Of a DNA stretch of 64,000 nucleotides, positions 38,101 through 47,468 are shown one piece after another. Position 1 is the first letter of the stretch, and each line of letters opens with the position of its first letter. This DNA is from Ophiostoma sp. CBS 140.51 (Eukaryota; Ascomycota; Sordariomycetes; Ophiostomatales; Ophiostomataceae), in contig JANSLP010000149.1 in assembly GCA_029298735.1 (NCBI GenBank), positions 1-64,000 on the forward strand, in the 5' to 3' direction. The notes beneath the pieces are model-generated. The model saw only the letters and a list, made by a program, of their open reading frames with translations. It was not told the origin of the DNA and did not search any database. The translations under genes were made by a program, and so were the position numbers.

Positions 38101-39518
38101 AAGCAATGGAAGGAATAAACGCACTGCCGGCAGTACCTGCCGGCAGGTCTTTGGATGTTGTTTTGATCTTCTTGGTTCGTCTTGGCGTTCTCTCATTCTG
38201 TTTCTGTTTCCCATCTTTTCCGTATCGTGACTTTGAGCTTGCTTCCTGTCTCTTTCCTTAATATCCCTCATTAAAATGTCGCTCAATACGAAATGCCGTT
38301 AGAAGCCATGTTAACAAGAGAACTGCAAGTGAATTCGAGTAAGATGATTGAGGAGATTTAATAAAGAATTGAAAGAACAAAACAGGACATCCCTCGACGC
38401 GGACCCCGGGCCATTTTGCCTACAGTGGGTGTGTAAAGCAATTGCAATGAGTGGTCGATCGTGCCCCTTTCCCAAAAAAAACGACATCCTTGTCCTCGCT
38501 CCTCTCCGCTCCATCCACCTCCGCATCTTCCCTCCCGTTCTCCACTCCAATTGTATCTCCCCTTGCCCACGACATTCATTGATTGTCACAGGATATCATT
38601 GTATTGTGTTGAGTTCTACCCAGTCATTTCTCTCGTATTTCACTCATATATGTTTCCAGCCACTGTCGTGTGCTGCTGACGGCTCCTTCTGCCGTGTTGT
38701 GTAGAATAAAGGCACGCACTTCATTTTGCACTTTGCATTGCATATCCACATAAGGAACGTGAGCACTCTGTACTGCTTTCTACATTTCTTGTATCCGCGC
38801 TTTCCACTTCCACGATTGAACTCGGCATGACTCGTTATACTTGAGCATTCGTTCTGGACTCTGACTTTTGTTTGGCACTGAATGCGCTCTCGCCAGACTC
38901 TACCCGCTTTCAATAATATCGTTAGTATTATTGCTATTATCCACAACCTGCCCAATCGGCAGCATGTCTTTTTTTAGGCATTTTCCCTTGGCATTTACTG
39001 CCCTCATTCGTTTCGTATCTCTTTCAACATACTTCCTCCGCTCCAAGCCGTGTTTTCCCAGTGAGCATCTACTCTTCCTTTCAGCCTTTCTCTTCAGCCA
39101 ACTCATGTCGGTTCTTGGTATTTTCTATCCCAAGTCTTTATTCATATTCCCACAAGAGGGGGTCTGCAGCTCGGCATTTCTGGCCATGAATATGTTTCTG
39201 TTTGGTATCCCAAGCAAGCCGCGCGTCGCTACTCTCTGTCGTGTCTCCTGGATATTGGATTTCATTTCTCCATCTACATCGCCCTCATCTGGAGATTAAT
39301 ATCGTCAAACATGAACGAGACGAACCCGTCTTGGGAGGACGGAGGCTGGAGGCGAAATGAAGACACAGATTAGCAAAGGAGACGAACTTTGTGGGGAAGC
39401 AGAAGAAGGAGAAAAGTATTAAAACGTCTAGACATCTCGAACATAAACGTAGAGGAGATGGCGACAAGATCACTGTTCTTTCTATTTTCTTTTCTTTTTA
39501 ATTCACAGTCTGCCCACT
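35148..39518. other. Intergenic region, 4.4 kb, between two divergent genes
   Basis: It separates the orphan membrane-protein gene (minus) from the OPT transporter gene (plus). I see no supportable gene; frames are short and low complexity. The region holds A and T tracts (near 35920 and 36730) and two abutting palindromes at 38123-38148. The bases just before 39519 (TTTTTAATTCACAG) resemble a 3' splice site and might end an intron in the 5' leader of the transporter. Confidence 0.65.
38123..38148. repeat. Two abutting perfect palindromes with a TGCCGGCA core
   Basis: ACTGCCGGCAGT (38123-38134) is followed immediately by ACCTGCCGGCAGGT (38135-38148). Both are perfect palindromes and share the core TGCCGGCA. 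They lie about 1.4 kb upstream of the OPT transporter start. CCG/CGG half-sites are what Zn2Cys6 dimers recognise, although the usual sites have a spacer. This is a candidate operator, not shown. Confidence 0.6.
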
Positions 39519-42356
39519 ATGGGCGTCAATGAGATCAACGGCTCACGCGATGAGCTGGCAAAATGCTCCACCACCGGCTCACCTCCGTCATCGTCTTCGT
39601 TGACCGACTTGGCGGAGAAGAAGACGGCGCACACAACGACGACTGAAGTGGATGCTGACGAGGCCGTGTTTGAGCATCTGGAGAATGAGCTGTAAGTTTG
39701 CCCTGTGGCCAACAAATTCAGAATAGCACCTAAAATATTGAACATCGCTAACGCGATGTTGCTGCAGCGCCCAATATGGCGTCAATGAAGACCAGTACGA
39801 AGAGGTCAAGCGGCTGGCCAACTCGTACACCTTGGAAGACACCCGTGCGCGCATCGTCAAGATTGTGCAGATCCACGAGCACGACCCCAACTTCCAGCAC
39901 GCGCTGATTGAAAAGTTCAAGGCATTTCTGACAAACATGGACATTGACGCGCACCCAGAAGACCATACCGTCTTGATCCGGGAAGTCAAGATTGAGGTGG
40001 CACTCATCACGTACAACAGTCCGTATGCACAGGTGCGGGCGGTGGTGGCCAATGTGGACGACCCCATGATGCCGTCGTCGACAGTGCGAGCATGGTTCAT
40101 CGGACTGTCGTTTGCCGTGCTTCTCGCCTTTGTCAACCAGTTGTTTTCCATCCGCCAGCCGGCCATTATGATTGGGGGCAATATCGTACAGATATTGGCG
40201 TACCCCTTGGGTACGGCAGCAGCACGCATTCTCCCCGACTGGGGCGTCACGATCCGGGGATCGCGTGTCAGCCTGAACCCGGGACCCTTCTCGCGAAAAG
40301 AACACATGTTGATTACGATTATGGCCACTGTTGGCGGTGCCGCGCCGTTTACAAGCTTGATTATCTGGACGCAATACCTGCCGCAGTTTTTCAATCAACG
40401 GTATGCCGGTCGGTTTGCATACCAAATCTTGATCGGTCTCGGCACAAATTTCATCGGGTACGGCCTGGCAGGCGTCTGCCGGCGGTTCTTGGTGTACCCG
40501 AGCTACTGTGTGTGGCCGACATCACTGGTGACGATTGCGTTGAACACGGCATTCCACAGCAACACACCTGTGCGGCATCGTGGGCCTTTTGGCAAGCTGG
40601 TGACCATGTCCCGGCTACGCTTTTTTTTCTTGGCATTCTGCTGCATGTTTGCCTACTTCTGGCTACCCAATGTCATTTTCCAGGCACTGTCCATCTTTAA
40701 CTGGATATCCTGGATATCTCCCAACAATGTGCGACTCAATAGCGTTGTGGGCTTCAACAATGGCCTCGGCTTAAATCCCTGGCCGACGTTCGACTGGAAC
40801 AACATTCTGCACTTTGGTAGTGACCCATTGATGCTCCCATTTTTTACGACTTTCAACAAGTTTGCCGGTAGTTTCTTTTCGTTGTTCATCATCCTGGGAT
40901 TGTGGTACAGCAATGCCTTCAATTCAAGCTACCTGCCGCTCAACTCGAACCGCGTTTTTGATCATTTCGGCAAGCTGTATAATGTCTCGCAGGCTGTAGA
41001 TGCAGATGGCCTCTTTGATTCCGCCAAGTATGAGGCCTACAGTCCTGCTTTCTTGTCAGCCGGCAACATCAACATTTACATCTTTTCATTTGCCATCTAC
41101 ACGGCCACGCTGGCCTACGCCATCCTCTACCAGTGGCACGAGATAAAGTTGGGGTTTTCCGAGTTCTACAACAGCATGTTCCACCCCCGCCGCTCCCGGG
41201 ATCGTGGCCGTTACGAAGATGTCCACAACCGTCTCATGGGTGCCTACAAGGAAGTCCCCGAGTGGTGGTTTGCCGCCATTTTGGTTCTGGCCATCATCTG
41301 TGGCATCGCTGGTGTCGCTTTCTGGCCCACCCATACCTCGCCCGGGGTTGTCTTTTACGGCATTGCCCTGTGCATCATATTTATTGTGCCCATTGGCGTC
41401 ATTCGTGCCATGACGGGCATCGAGGTTAGTCTGGGCATTTTGGCCGAGTTTATTGGTGGTTCTCTTGTTCCCGGAAACCAGCTCGCCATGAACTACATGA
41501 AGGCTTATGGCATGGTCACGGCATCGCATGCCCTGTCTTTTACCAACGATCTCAAACTCGCGCACTACGTCAAGATCCCGCCTCGACAGACATTCGCCGT
41601 ACAAATGACGGCCACACTCGTGTCGACCTTTGTCTGCACGGCCGTCTTGAACTTTCAGGTAAGCTCTTCTTATCCTCGCTGCGCTCGCTTCTTTTTCTGT
41701 CCTCGCGTCGCTCGTTTCTCCTCCAGCATCCTCCGCTGGCCTCTCCGCTTCGCTTCGAAACTCGCTAACACTCGCAGATGAACAACATCCCCGGCGTCTG
41801 CACCATGGACGCCCCCAACCGCTTCACCTGCCCATGGGTCAACTCGTTCTTCACGGCCTCTGTCCTCTGGGGCACCATTGGCCCTCGCAAAATCTTCGGC
41901 ATCGCCGGCCAGTACTCCATGTTGCTCCTCGGCTTCCCGCTGGGACTGGCTATTGCCCTCGCCTTTTGGGCCGTCAAGCGCCGTTTCCCGCACCATTCGT
42001 GGCTCCGGCAGGTCCACCCCGTCGTTTTATTGAGTGGTGCAATCCACTGGGCCCCCTACAACCTCAGCTACATCTGGCCTGCCGTGCCGTTTGCGTACCT
42101 GTCGTGGCAGTATTTCAAGAAAAAGTGGCCCGGCCTGTGGTCCGAGTACAATTTCGTGCTGTCTTCGGCCCTCTCCAGTGGCATCGCCGTGGCCGGTCTG
42201 GTCATCTTCTTTGCCATCCAGTGGCCCGGCATCCAGATCAAGTGGTGGGGCAACACCGTCTCGTACCAGGGGTGTGAGAACAAGCTAGATACATGCCGGC
42301 TGCAGTACCTCGAGAAGGGGGAATACTTTGGACCAAGGCTTGGGGAGTTCCACTAA
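39519..42356 (+). CDS. OPT-family oligopeptide transporter
   Basis: Three exons (39519-39691, 39768-41658, 41778-42356) encode 880 residues. Intron 1 (76 bases) has GTAAGT, CGCTAAC and CTGCAG signals. Intron 2 (119 bases) has GTAAGC and CTCGCAG and joins in phase 0. The N-terminus (about 120 residues) is soluble and acidic, as is usual for fungal OPT proteins. The family signatures are present: SLNPGPF near residue 226 and KIPPR at 660-664, with many membrane spans between and after them. The C-terminal exon gives the conserved blocks WVNSFFTASVLWGTIGPRKI and HWAPYNLSYIWPAVPFAYLS. OPT proteins import tetra- to hexapeptides or glutathione with protons across the plasma membrane; the substrate here is unknown. 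It is convergent with the Zn2Cys6 regulator and sits beside an MFS permease and an M20 hydrolase, which suggests a peptide or nitrogen uptake role. Confidence 0.95.
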
Positions 42357-42616
42357 GTTGTGTCAGTTGATCCGATTGTATTCCGTGCTGGCACTTACGA
42401 TAACGACGATACGTTTGCATTTCTTTGGTGTGCTTGGTCTCAGTTTCGGTTCTTGGGTTCTCTCTGGCTGGATATCTTTGGTCTCTCTTTTTGGAACTGT
42501 GTTTGGTGTTCATCATGATCTATTAGAGCGTTCCCTCATTCCTGTCTTTATCTGTACATGTCTTTATGGTCTCGTATATATACACAACATACTTTCGTTT
42601 CTTCCCTCCCAATACT

Positions 42617-44437
42617 TCATGTCAACACAATCGCCCCGTAAGATGGCATCATTGCTTTGACGTCTGCCCTCTGCCCCGTTCTCTCTTGCAAGGAGACTGC
42701 ATCCGACAAGAGCCGGTGTGCCCTTTGCAAATGGTCACCAAGTACGGACATGCCTGCAAACCGTTCCAGGACCCATTTCCTGTGTAGCAGGTCCGTGGTC
42801 TCCAAAGCGACCACAAACAGCGGCCATGCAATTCTCGTAAGAGCTGCATCCCCACCCTGTCGGTGTGCTTGGAAGGCGAGACGGAGAATCTCGCCGAGAG
42901 CAGTCGTCACTTTTGTGGTAATATTACCCGCCACTCGGGCGTATTCGATTTCCACGGCGTAGAATGTCGGCACCACAATCCGGAGGTTGGCCACCAGACC
43001 TCGGGGCTGACCGGCATTGCCGTCCCCGTTGCTATCTATCGACAATGCCCGCGCCACATCCAGGACTTCGCCAAAGGCAGACCGGATTTTGGTAATGGCC
43101 CGACCGATGCGTTCTCTCTCACGGTCAAAGTCGTCGCCGCTCGGGTCGAGACTGCTGAGATTGGCAATCATCCTCCGCAGTGGACCGCAGCAGGTGAATA
43201 GATGGAACACACTGCGGTTCGCCAGGTCGTCGAGCAGTTCCACTTGCGGGTACGCTGATGCCCAAGTGACGCGGTATAGTGGGTTGGAGTAGCGGTGCAT
43301 CCGGACCAAAAGGTCGACAGTATTGTCGTCATCGCCGACAAAGTCCGGGACAGCAGCGGCCGCAGTTTCAATCTCTGTTTGGGCAATATTGGCACCGCCC
43401 TCATCGGTTTCGCCAACGCGCTGTGTGGCTGCCAACAGGTCGCTAATGAGTGCCCGGTCAAAGAACCCGCCGAGTCCGACCGCCGCCGCTGCCGCGTCAA
43501 TGTGTGCAATCCAGATGAGCATGCGGACGGTGTAAAGCGACAAAGGTGCCGACGTGGCCACGACCTTGTGCTGGGCCAGCAGAGCAGCTCCCCTCAAGTG
43601 ATGGGCCATCCCACGACCATGCGGATCTCCAAACTGCTGTTCATACAGGAGCATCAACCAGAGTGTCGACAAACAGGCCTCGAGGTTGGTCTCTGGCGTT
43701 CCCATCGTCAGGGATGGCGATGTCGTGTTGCCGATGACGGATGCGAGCATGTGAAGAGCGGCTGCGTAATGTTGTGTTGGCCGGCTGTCGTTCACGGCTG
43801 TCGTCGTATTCGAAGAACTTGCCGCTTCTATCGCCTCCAGCCGCAATGGAGCCACCGCTCCTTTCCGTCTCTGTCTCCTGACATCCATCTCGTGGAACCC
43901 CAGCGCCAACGCCATGTGCATCACCATCGCGCTGTCCCGTGCCAGGCCGAACATGATGCTGATGCACCCATATTGCGGGTGTTTCGTGTGATGATACTGT
44001 GCAAATGTCGTTCGGAAGTACCGGAGGGCTTCGTGGTCGGAAGAGGTCAAGGCCAGAGAACTGTTGGAGGTTGCGATCAAAGGGAGGTCGAAGAAGTCGG
44101 GGGCGGATGACGTCGGTGAGGCAGATACGGAAGGCGATGCACCCGGTGACGTCGACGCCGCTCGCTGCCGTGTCCGGGATGTCGTCCGTGCCTTGGGTCG
44201 CGGGGTGTAGTCGCACACCAGCCCGCCCCGCTGGCACCGACCACAGACGGGTCGCTGTTCGTCACAACGTTTCTTGGCTGCCTTGCCACGGCACGTCCAG
44301 CACCCGTTGCGGGAGCGGGGGGCACTGCGGCCGCGGTGGACATGAGTGACGCCGGAGGCGGCGGTCATTGAAGAAAGCGACACGGCGGAGCCAGCCGACG
44401 CCGACGGAGTCGTTATCGAGGAGGTCGTCGTGAACAT
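42617..44437 (-). CDS. Zn2Cys6 transcription factor with fungal-specific regulatory domain
   Basis: A single exon encodes 606 residues. The binuclear zinc cluster lies at residues 46-75 with Cys at 46, 49, 58, 65, 68 and 75. The gap between the second and third Cys is eight residues (RGKAAKKR) instead of the usual six; everything else (CWTC, CDEQRPVC, CGRC) is canonical. Ser/Thr/Pro-rich linkers flank the cluster. From about residue 120 onward the protein resembles the fungal-specific transcription factor domain 2 type: HEALRYFRTTFAQYH, a Leu-rich stretch (EACLSTLWLMLLYEQQFGDP) and a helical C-terminus. It should act in the nucleus as a regulator. Its position between the OPT and MFS transporter genes suggests it controls them, which is inference. 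A 12-base CCG/CGG palindrome lies about 50 bases upstream of the start codon. Confidence 0.93.
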   Translation of the reverse strand: MFTTTSSITTPSASAGSAVSLSSMTAASGVTHVHRGRSAPRSRNGCWTCRGKAAKKRCDEQRPVCGRCQRGGLVCDYTPRPKARTTSRTRQRAASTSPGASPSVSASPTSSAPDFFDLPLIATSNSSLALTSSDHEALRYFRTTFAQYHHTKHPQYGCISIMFGLARDSAMVMHMALALGFHEMDVRRQRRKGAVAPLRLEAIEAASSSNTTTAVNDSRPTQHYAAALHMLASVIGNTTSPSLTMGTPETNLEACLSTLWLMLLYEQQFGDPHGRGMAHHLRGAALLAQHKVVATSAPLSLYTVRMLIWIAHIDAAAAAVGLGGFFDRALISDLLAATQRVGETDEGGANIAQTEIETAAAAVPDFVGDDDNTVDLLVRMHRYSNPLYRVTWASAYPQVELLDDLANRSVFHLFTCCGPLRRMIANLSSLDPSGDDFDRERERIGRAITKIRSAFGEVLDVARALSIDSNGDGNAGQPRGLVANLRIVVPTFYAVEIEYARVAGNITTKVTTALGEILRLAFQAHRQGGDAALTRIAWPLFVVALETTDLLHRKWVLERFAGMSVLGDHLQRAHRLLSDAVSLQERTGQRADVKAMMPSYGAIVLT

Positions 44438-45076
44438 GATATGGGTGTTGTCAATGACGATCGTGAGGATGGACTTTTGTTGCAGAAAAGCCGACGTCGG
44501 CTATTTAGTCGACATAATCTCTTTTCATTTTCGCTCTCCCCTCCTTATCTTTCCCCCCTCCTATCTCTCTGCTCAAACGACCACGACTGACTTCCCGAAC
44601 TATCTGCCGGCCGAGGCGCTAGTCGGCTTCTAGACCCGCCCACGGCCCCACCGCCACATAATTCCGGTGTTAGTGGACTTGACATCAATTGGTAGGAGCA
44701 GACAAGGCACGAGAAGCAAAGAACATGGCAAGTCAGAACGAAGATGATAAGTCATTTTGCAGACCTCTTCCCCAGTTTTTCAAAGTACTGGATGATGGCT
44801 GAGCAATAATTGGCATCAAGGATTGGCATTTGTCGACGCGGGGAAAGTGGAACTCTGCAAAGACACATCCCCATGCGGAGATTTAGTCTAGTCGTGGAGA
44901 AGATGGAGATGACAAGATTTATCCTTCCAAGGCATTTTAAGACCACGTTGTATACGTATTACTCTTGTTCTTATGATTCGTGCATTTATTGCTCTGTCTA
45001 AGCGGGCAACATTGTTCTATCTTGTTGCTCGCAGTCTCCTTCCCTTTCCTAGGTCTCCTCTTCTCCACCCCCCACA
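44438..45076. other. Promoter of the Zn2Cys6 gene and 3' flank of the MFS gene
   Basis: These 639 bases contain no supportable gene. The part near 44440-44600 is CT-rich on the plus strand and probably is the promoter and leader of the regulator gene. It contains the palindrome at 44490-44501 and a second CCGGCCGAGG-like GC-rich patch near 44608. Confidence 0.7.
44490..44501. promoter_or_regulatory. Palindrome with CCG-N4-CGG, candidate Zn2Cys6 site
   Basis: GCCGACGTCGGC is a perfect 12-base palindrome that contains CCG and CGG triplets four bases apart. It lies 53 bases upstream of the start codon of the Zn2Cys6 regulator. Zn2Cys6 dimers bind paired CGG triplets, so self-regulation is possible. 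This is inference from position and motif only. Confidence 0.4.
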
Positions 45077-46677
45077 CTAGTAGACATACCGGAACTGCTT
45101 GAGCTCAAAGTCTGTCTGGTCCGACAGGCCCAGGGCCACATCCACCTCCTCTGTGTTCTCATTGGCCACCGCGCCATACACACGGTCGCGGCGCTTGTTC
45201 TCCCACACGAGGTACGCCCGCAGAATGGCAGTAAGGGCCACCGACATGCTTATACACGCAATGCAAGCCTTGAAGCCGCTCGGGTAGGTGGGCTTCTCAC
45301 GGGCCAGAAACAGCTGTGGGGAGGCGACATTGGCCGCACAGTAGCCCACAAACAGCGCCGCATTGGCCGTCGTCTTCTTGGTGAAGCCGGCAATGTTGGC
45401 CGTGCCCATGGCGAACAGCAAGGGATAGTTGGCCGAGAAGGCGATGCACAGACAATAGCCAAAGAAGCGGGCCCAGACGCGCTCGGCTTCCAGTTTGTAG
45501 ACTATGGCGGCGCCGGCAACGCTCACAGTGTAGTTGAAGATCATAAAGTAGGTGCGACTGTTGGGAATATAGGTCGAGCCGATGGTGGCGATGAGGACAA
45601 AAAGGGCCTGGAAGGCGGTCGAGATCATTTGAACGAGGTAGGTGTGGACCGTCGAGAAGCCGAAGCCCTGGATGATGATGCTTTGGAACTGAGGGAGTTA
45701 GTGGTGAACATTCGAATCGAGCGCAGCGAGGGAGGGAGGCTTACACTGGCCAGACCGTTGGCGAGGGACATAGCGACCATGATCCAAAACAGGAGCCACA
45801 ACTTGATATCCTTGAGGCCCTCCAGCAATTGGTACAGCTTAAAGTGCTCGTCCTTGATGCTCGTCATGTTGGCGGCCACGCGGACAACAGCCTGTTGACG
45901 CTGCTGTGGGGTCAGGAACCGGGCTGTGGCCGGGTGGTCGGGCAGCAGGTACAGCAGACCCAGGCCCCAGACGACAGTGACACCGCCAAACAGCAAGAAC
46001 AGAACCTGCCAGGGCTGCAGCACAGGGCTCTTAACAAAGCTGATGCCGTAGGCCAGCAGCGACGCGAAGAAGCCGGCAATGACGTTGCCCATGAACCATA
46101 CGCCGTGGCGCAGCGGCTGCTCCGAGCGGGTATACCACATGGAGACGAGCACAGTGAGGCCGGGGGCAATGGCGGCTTCCGTGACGCCGAGGAAGAAACG
46201 GGCGACCAACAAGCCAGCAGCGTTGGTGGTGCCCGTCGTGCACAGAAGAACGGAACCCCAGGCGACACAGGCACCGCCAATCAGCTTGCCGACAGGGAGG
46301 CGGACAATAAGATAAGACGCCGGGTAGGAGAACACCAAGTAGCCCAGGTAGTAGATACTGCTGGCCCACGAGTAGGTCAGGCCCGTCAGGTGCAGGTCGG
46401 TCTCCAGGCCCATGATGCTCGAGTAGCTTAGAGCGGACTTGTCCAGTGTCTGGAAGAGATAGGAGAAGAGCATGACGGGCACAAGGTACAAGTCGATACG
46501 CTTGAGGAGTTTGTTATTTTCCTCGAGCGTGAGAACAGGCACGGCCGTGGCATCTTCAAAGTCCTTTTCAACATTGTGTAGGATGGCCTCGGTGACGGCG
46601 CCCGCGGCCACACTCGGAGCCTTGGTGGCGTCAGCGTCTGTGTTGGTCATGATGTCCTTTTTGTCTTCGTGTGACAT
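45077..46677 (-). CDS. MFS transporter, Dal5/allantoate permease (anion:cation symporter) type
   Basis: Two exons (46677-45745 and 45688-45077) encode 514 residues. The 56-base intron has a GTAAGC donor and a CTAAC...CTCAG acceptor and joins AS to FQSIIIQGFGFS in phase 0. The N-terminal 65 residues are soluble; about 12 membrane spans follow. Family features include RIDLYLVPVMLFSYLFQTLDK, SIYYLGYLVFSYPASYL, RFFLGVTEAAIAPG and the C-terminal FTKKTTANAALFVGYCAANV and PTYPSGFKACIA blocks, typical of fungal Dal5-like symporters. Members carry allantoate, ureidosuccinate, nicotinate or dipeptides; the substrate here is unknown. The frame continues upstream to 46881, but MSHEDKKD at 46677 is the start expected for the family. 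It is divergent from the M20 hydrolase gene across a shared promoter. Confidence 0.93.
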
Positions 46678-47468
46678 GTTGAAAGTGTGTGTGAAGAAAT
46701 GTGTGAGAAAGTTGATGCTGTTGAGAGGCAGCTTGAAGACAAAATTTCGAAATCTTGTTGCTGGTGGAAATGCCCTTGATATATTCACTTTCCGGCCATG
46801 GTCGTGGTATCTTTGTGGATGCTGTCTCGTGGTGTTGGTCAGCTCCTTTCCTATCAGTCGTGCAGGGGCGTAAGGATGCAAAGTCCCCAGTCAAGGGAAG
46901 TCAAGTTCCGATAACGTTGCTCACTTGCTCAGCCTCCACAACCCTACAAGGAGGAGGAGGAGAAGAAGCATCAACATGGGGTCAATCAGCGCCAAGCCGT
47001 TATCAACGTGCACAGCGGCTGCAGAGATAGTCGGCTAGCGGCTATCTCGATTGCCGCTCGCTAGCACAAAGAAGTGCATAGCGTGCATTTGTGTGCATGG
47101 CGCTGGTCAAGATTGTCGCTCCAGGAGGGTAATGTGGAGTCGTTTTCTCCGCATTATCGACCAAGGCCCCAGACTTGTTATGTTTTAAGTTGGTGCGGTA
47201 TCTTGTTAGTCGAAATGATTAGTTTAGATTGGCGGTGTTGTGGAGGAGACGAGACGTAATCCAATCTGGGCAGGCAAATTGCTAAAGCATTGGGCAGTCA
47301 AAACTGAGCGGGAGCTTTCTCTTTCTTCTCATCTCCCTTGATATGATTGATTCTTGTCTCAACTTCTTTATCCAAGTCAATTCTCTCTTTGCATCTCCAA
47401 TCCTCGTGCAACAATTCCCAAAATACTCCAATATACCCAAAGCCACAGTCGACATCCACCCACCCGAC
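46678..47468. promoter_or_regulatory. Shared divergent promoter with six HGATAR (nitrogen GATA factor) sites
   Basis: This 791-base stretch separates the MFS and M20 start codons. HGATAR sequences occur at 46851-46856 (minus), 46909-46914 (plus), 47000-47005 (minus), 47025-47030 (plus), 47042-47047 (minus) and 47154-47159 (minus). The pair GAGATAG (47024-47030) and CTATCTC (47042-47048) forms a perfect inverted repeat around 11 bases, and within the spacer CGGCTAGCGG carries two CGG triplets in direct orientation. HGATAR is the consensus of AreA/NIT2 nitrogen regulators, which act best on closely paired sites. Co-regulation of both genes by nitrogen state is therefore plausible but untested. 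Confidence 0.5.

Noticed and set aside
43295..44110. 271-codon antisense ORF over the Zn2Cys6 gene
   Set aside because: An antisense shadow with no coherent features.
46678..46881. N-terminal extension of the MFS transporter to an upstream ATG
   Set aside because: The 68 extra residues look like translated 5' leader; MSHEDKKD is the family-like start.
47343..47468. N-terminal extension of the M20 hydrolase
   Set aside because: The 42 residues are unlike the family, and the ATG at 47469 gives a normal length. A targeting peptide cannot be excluded.
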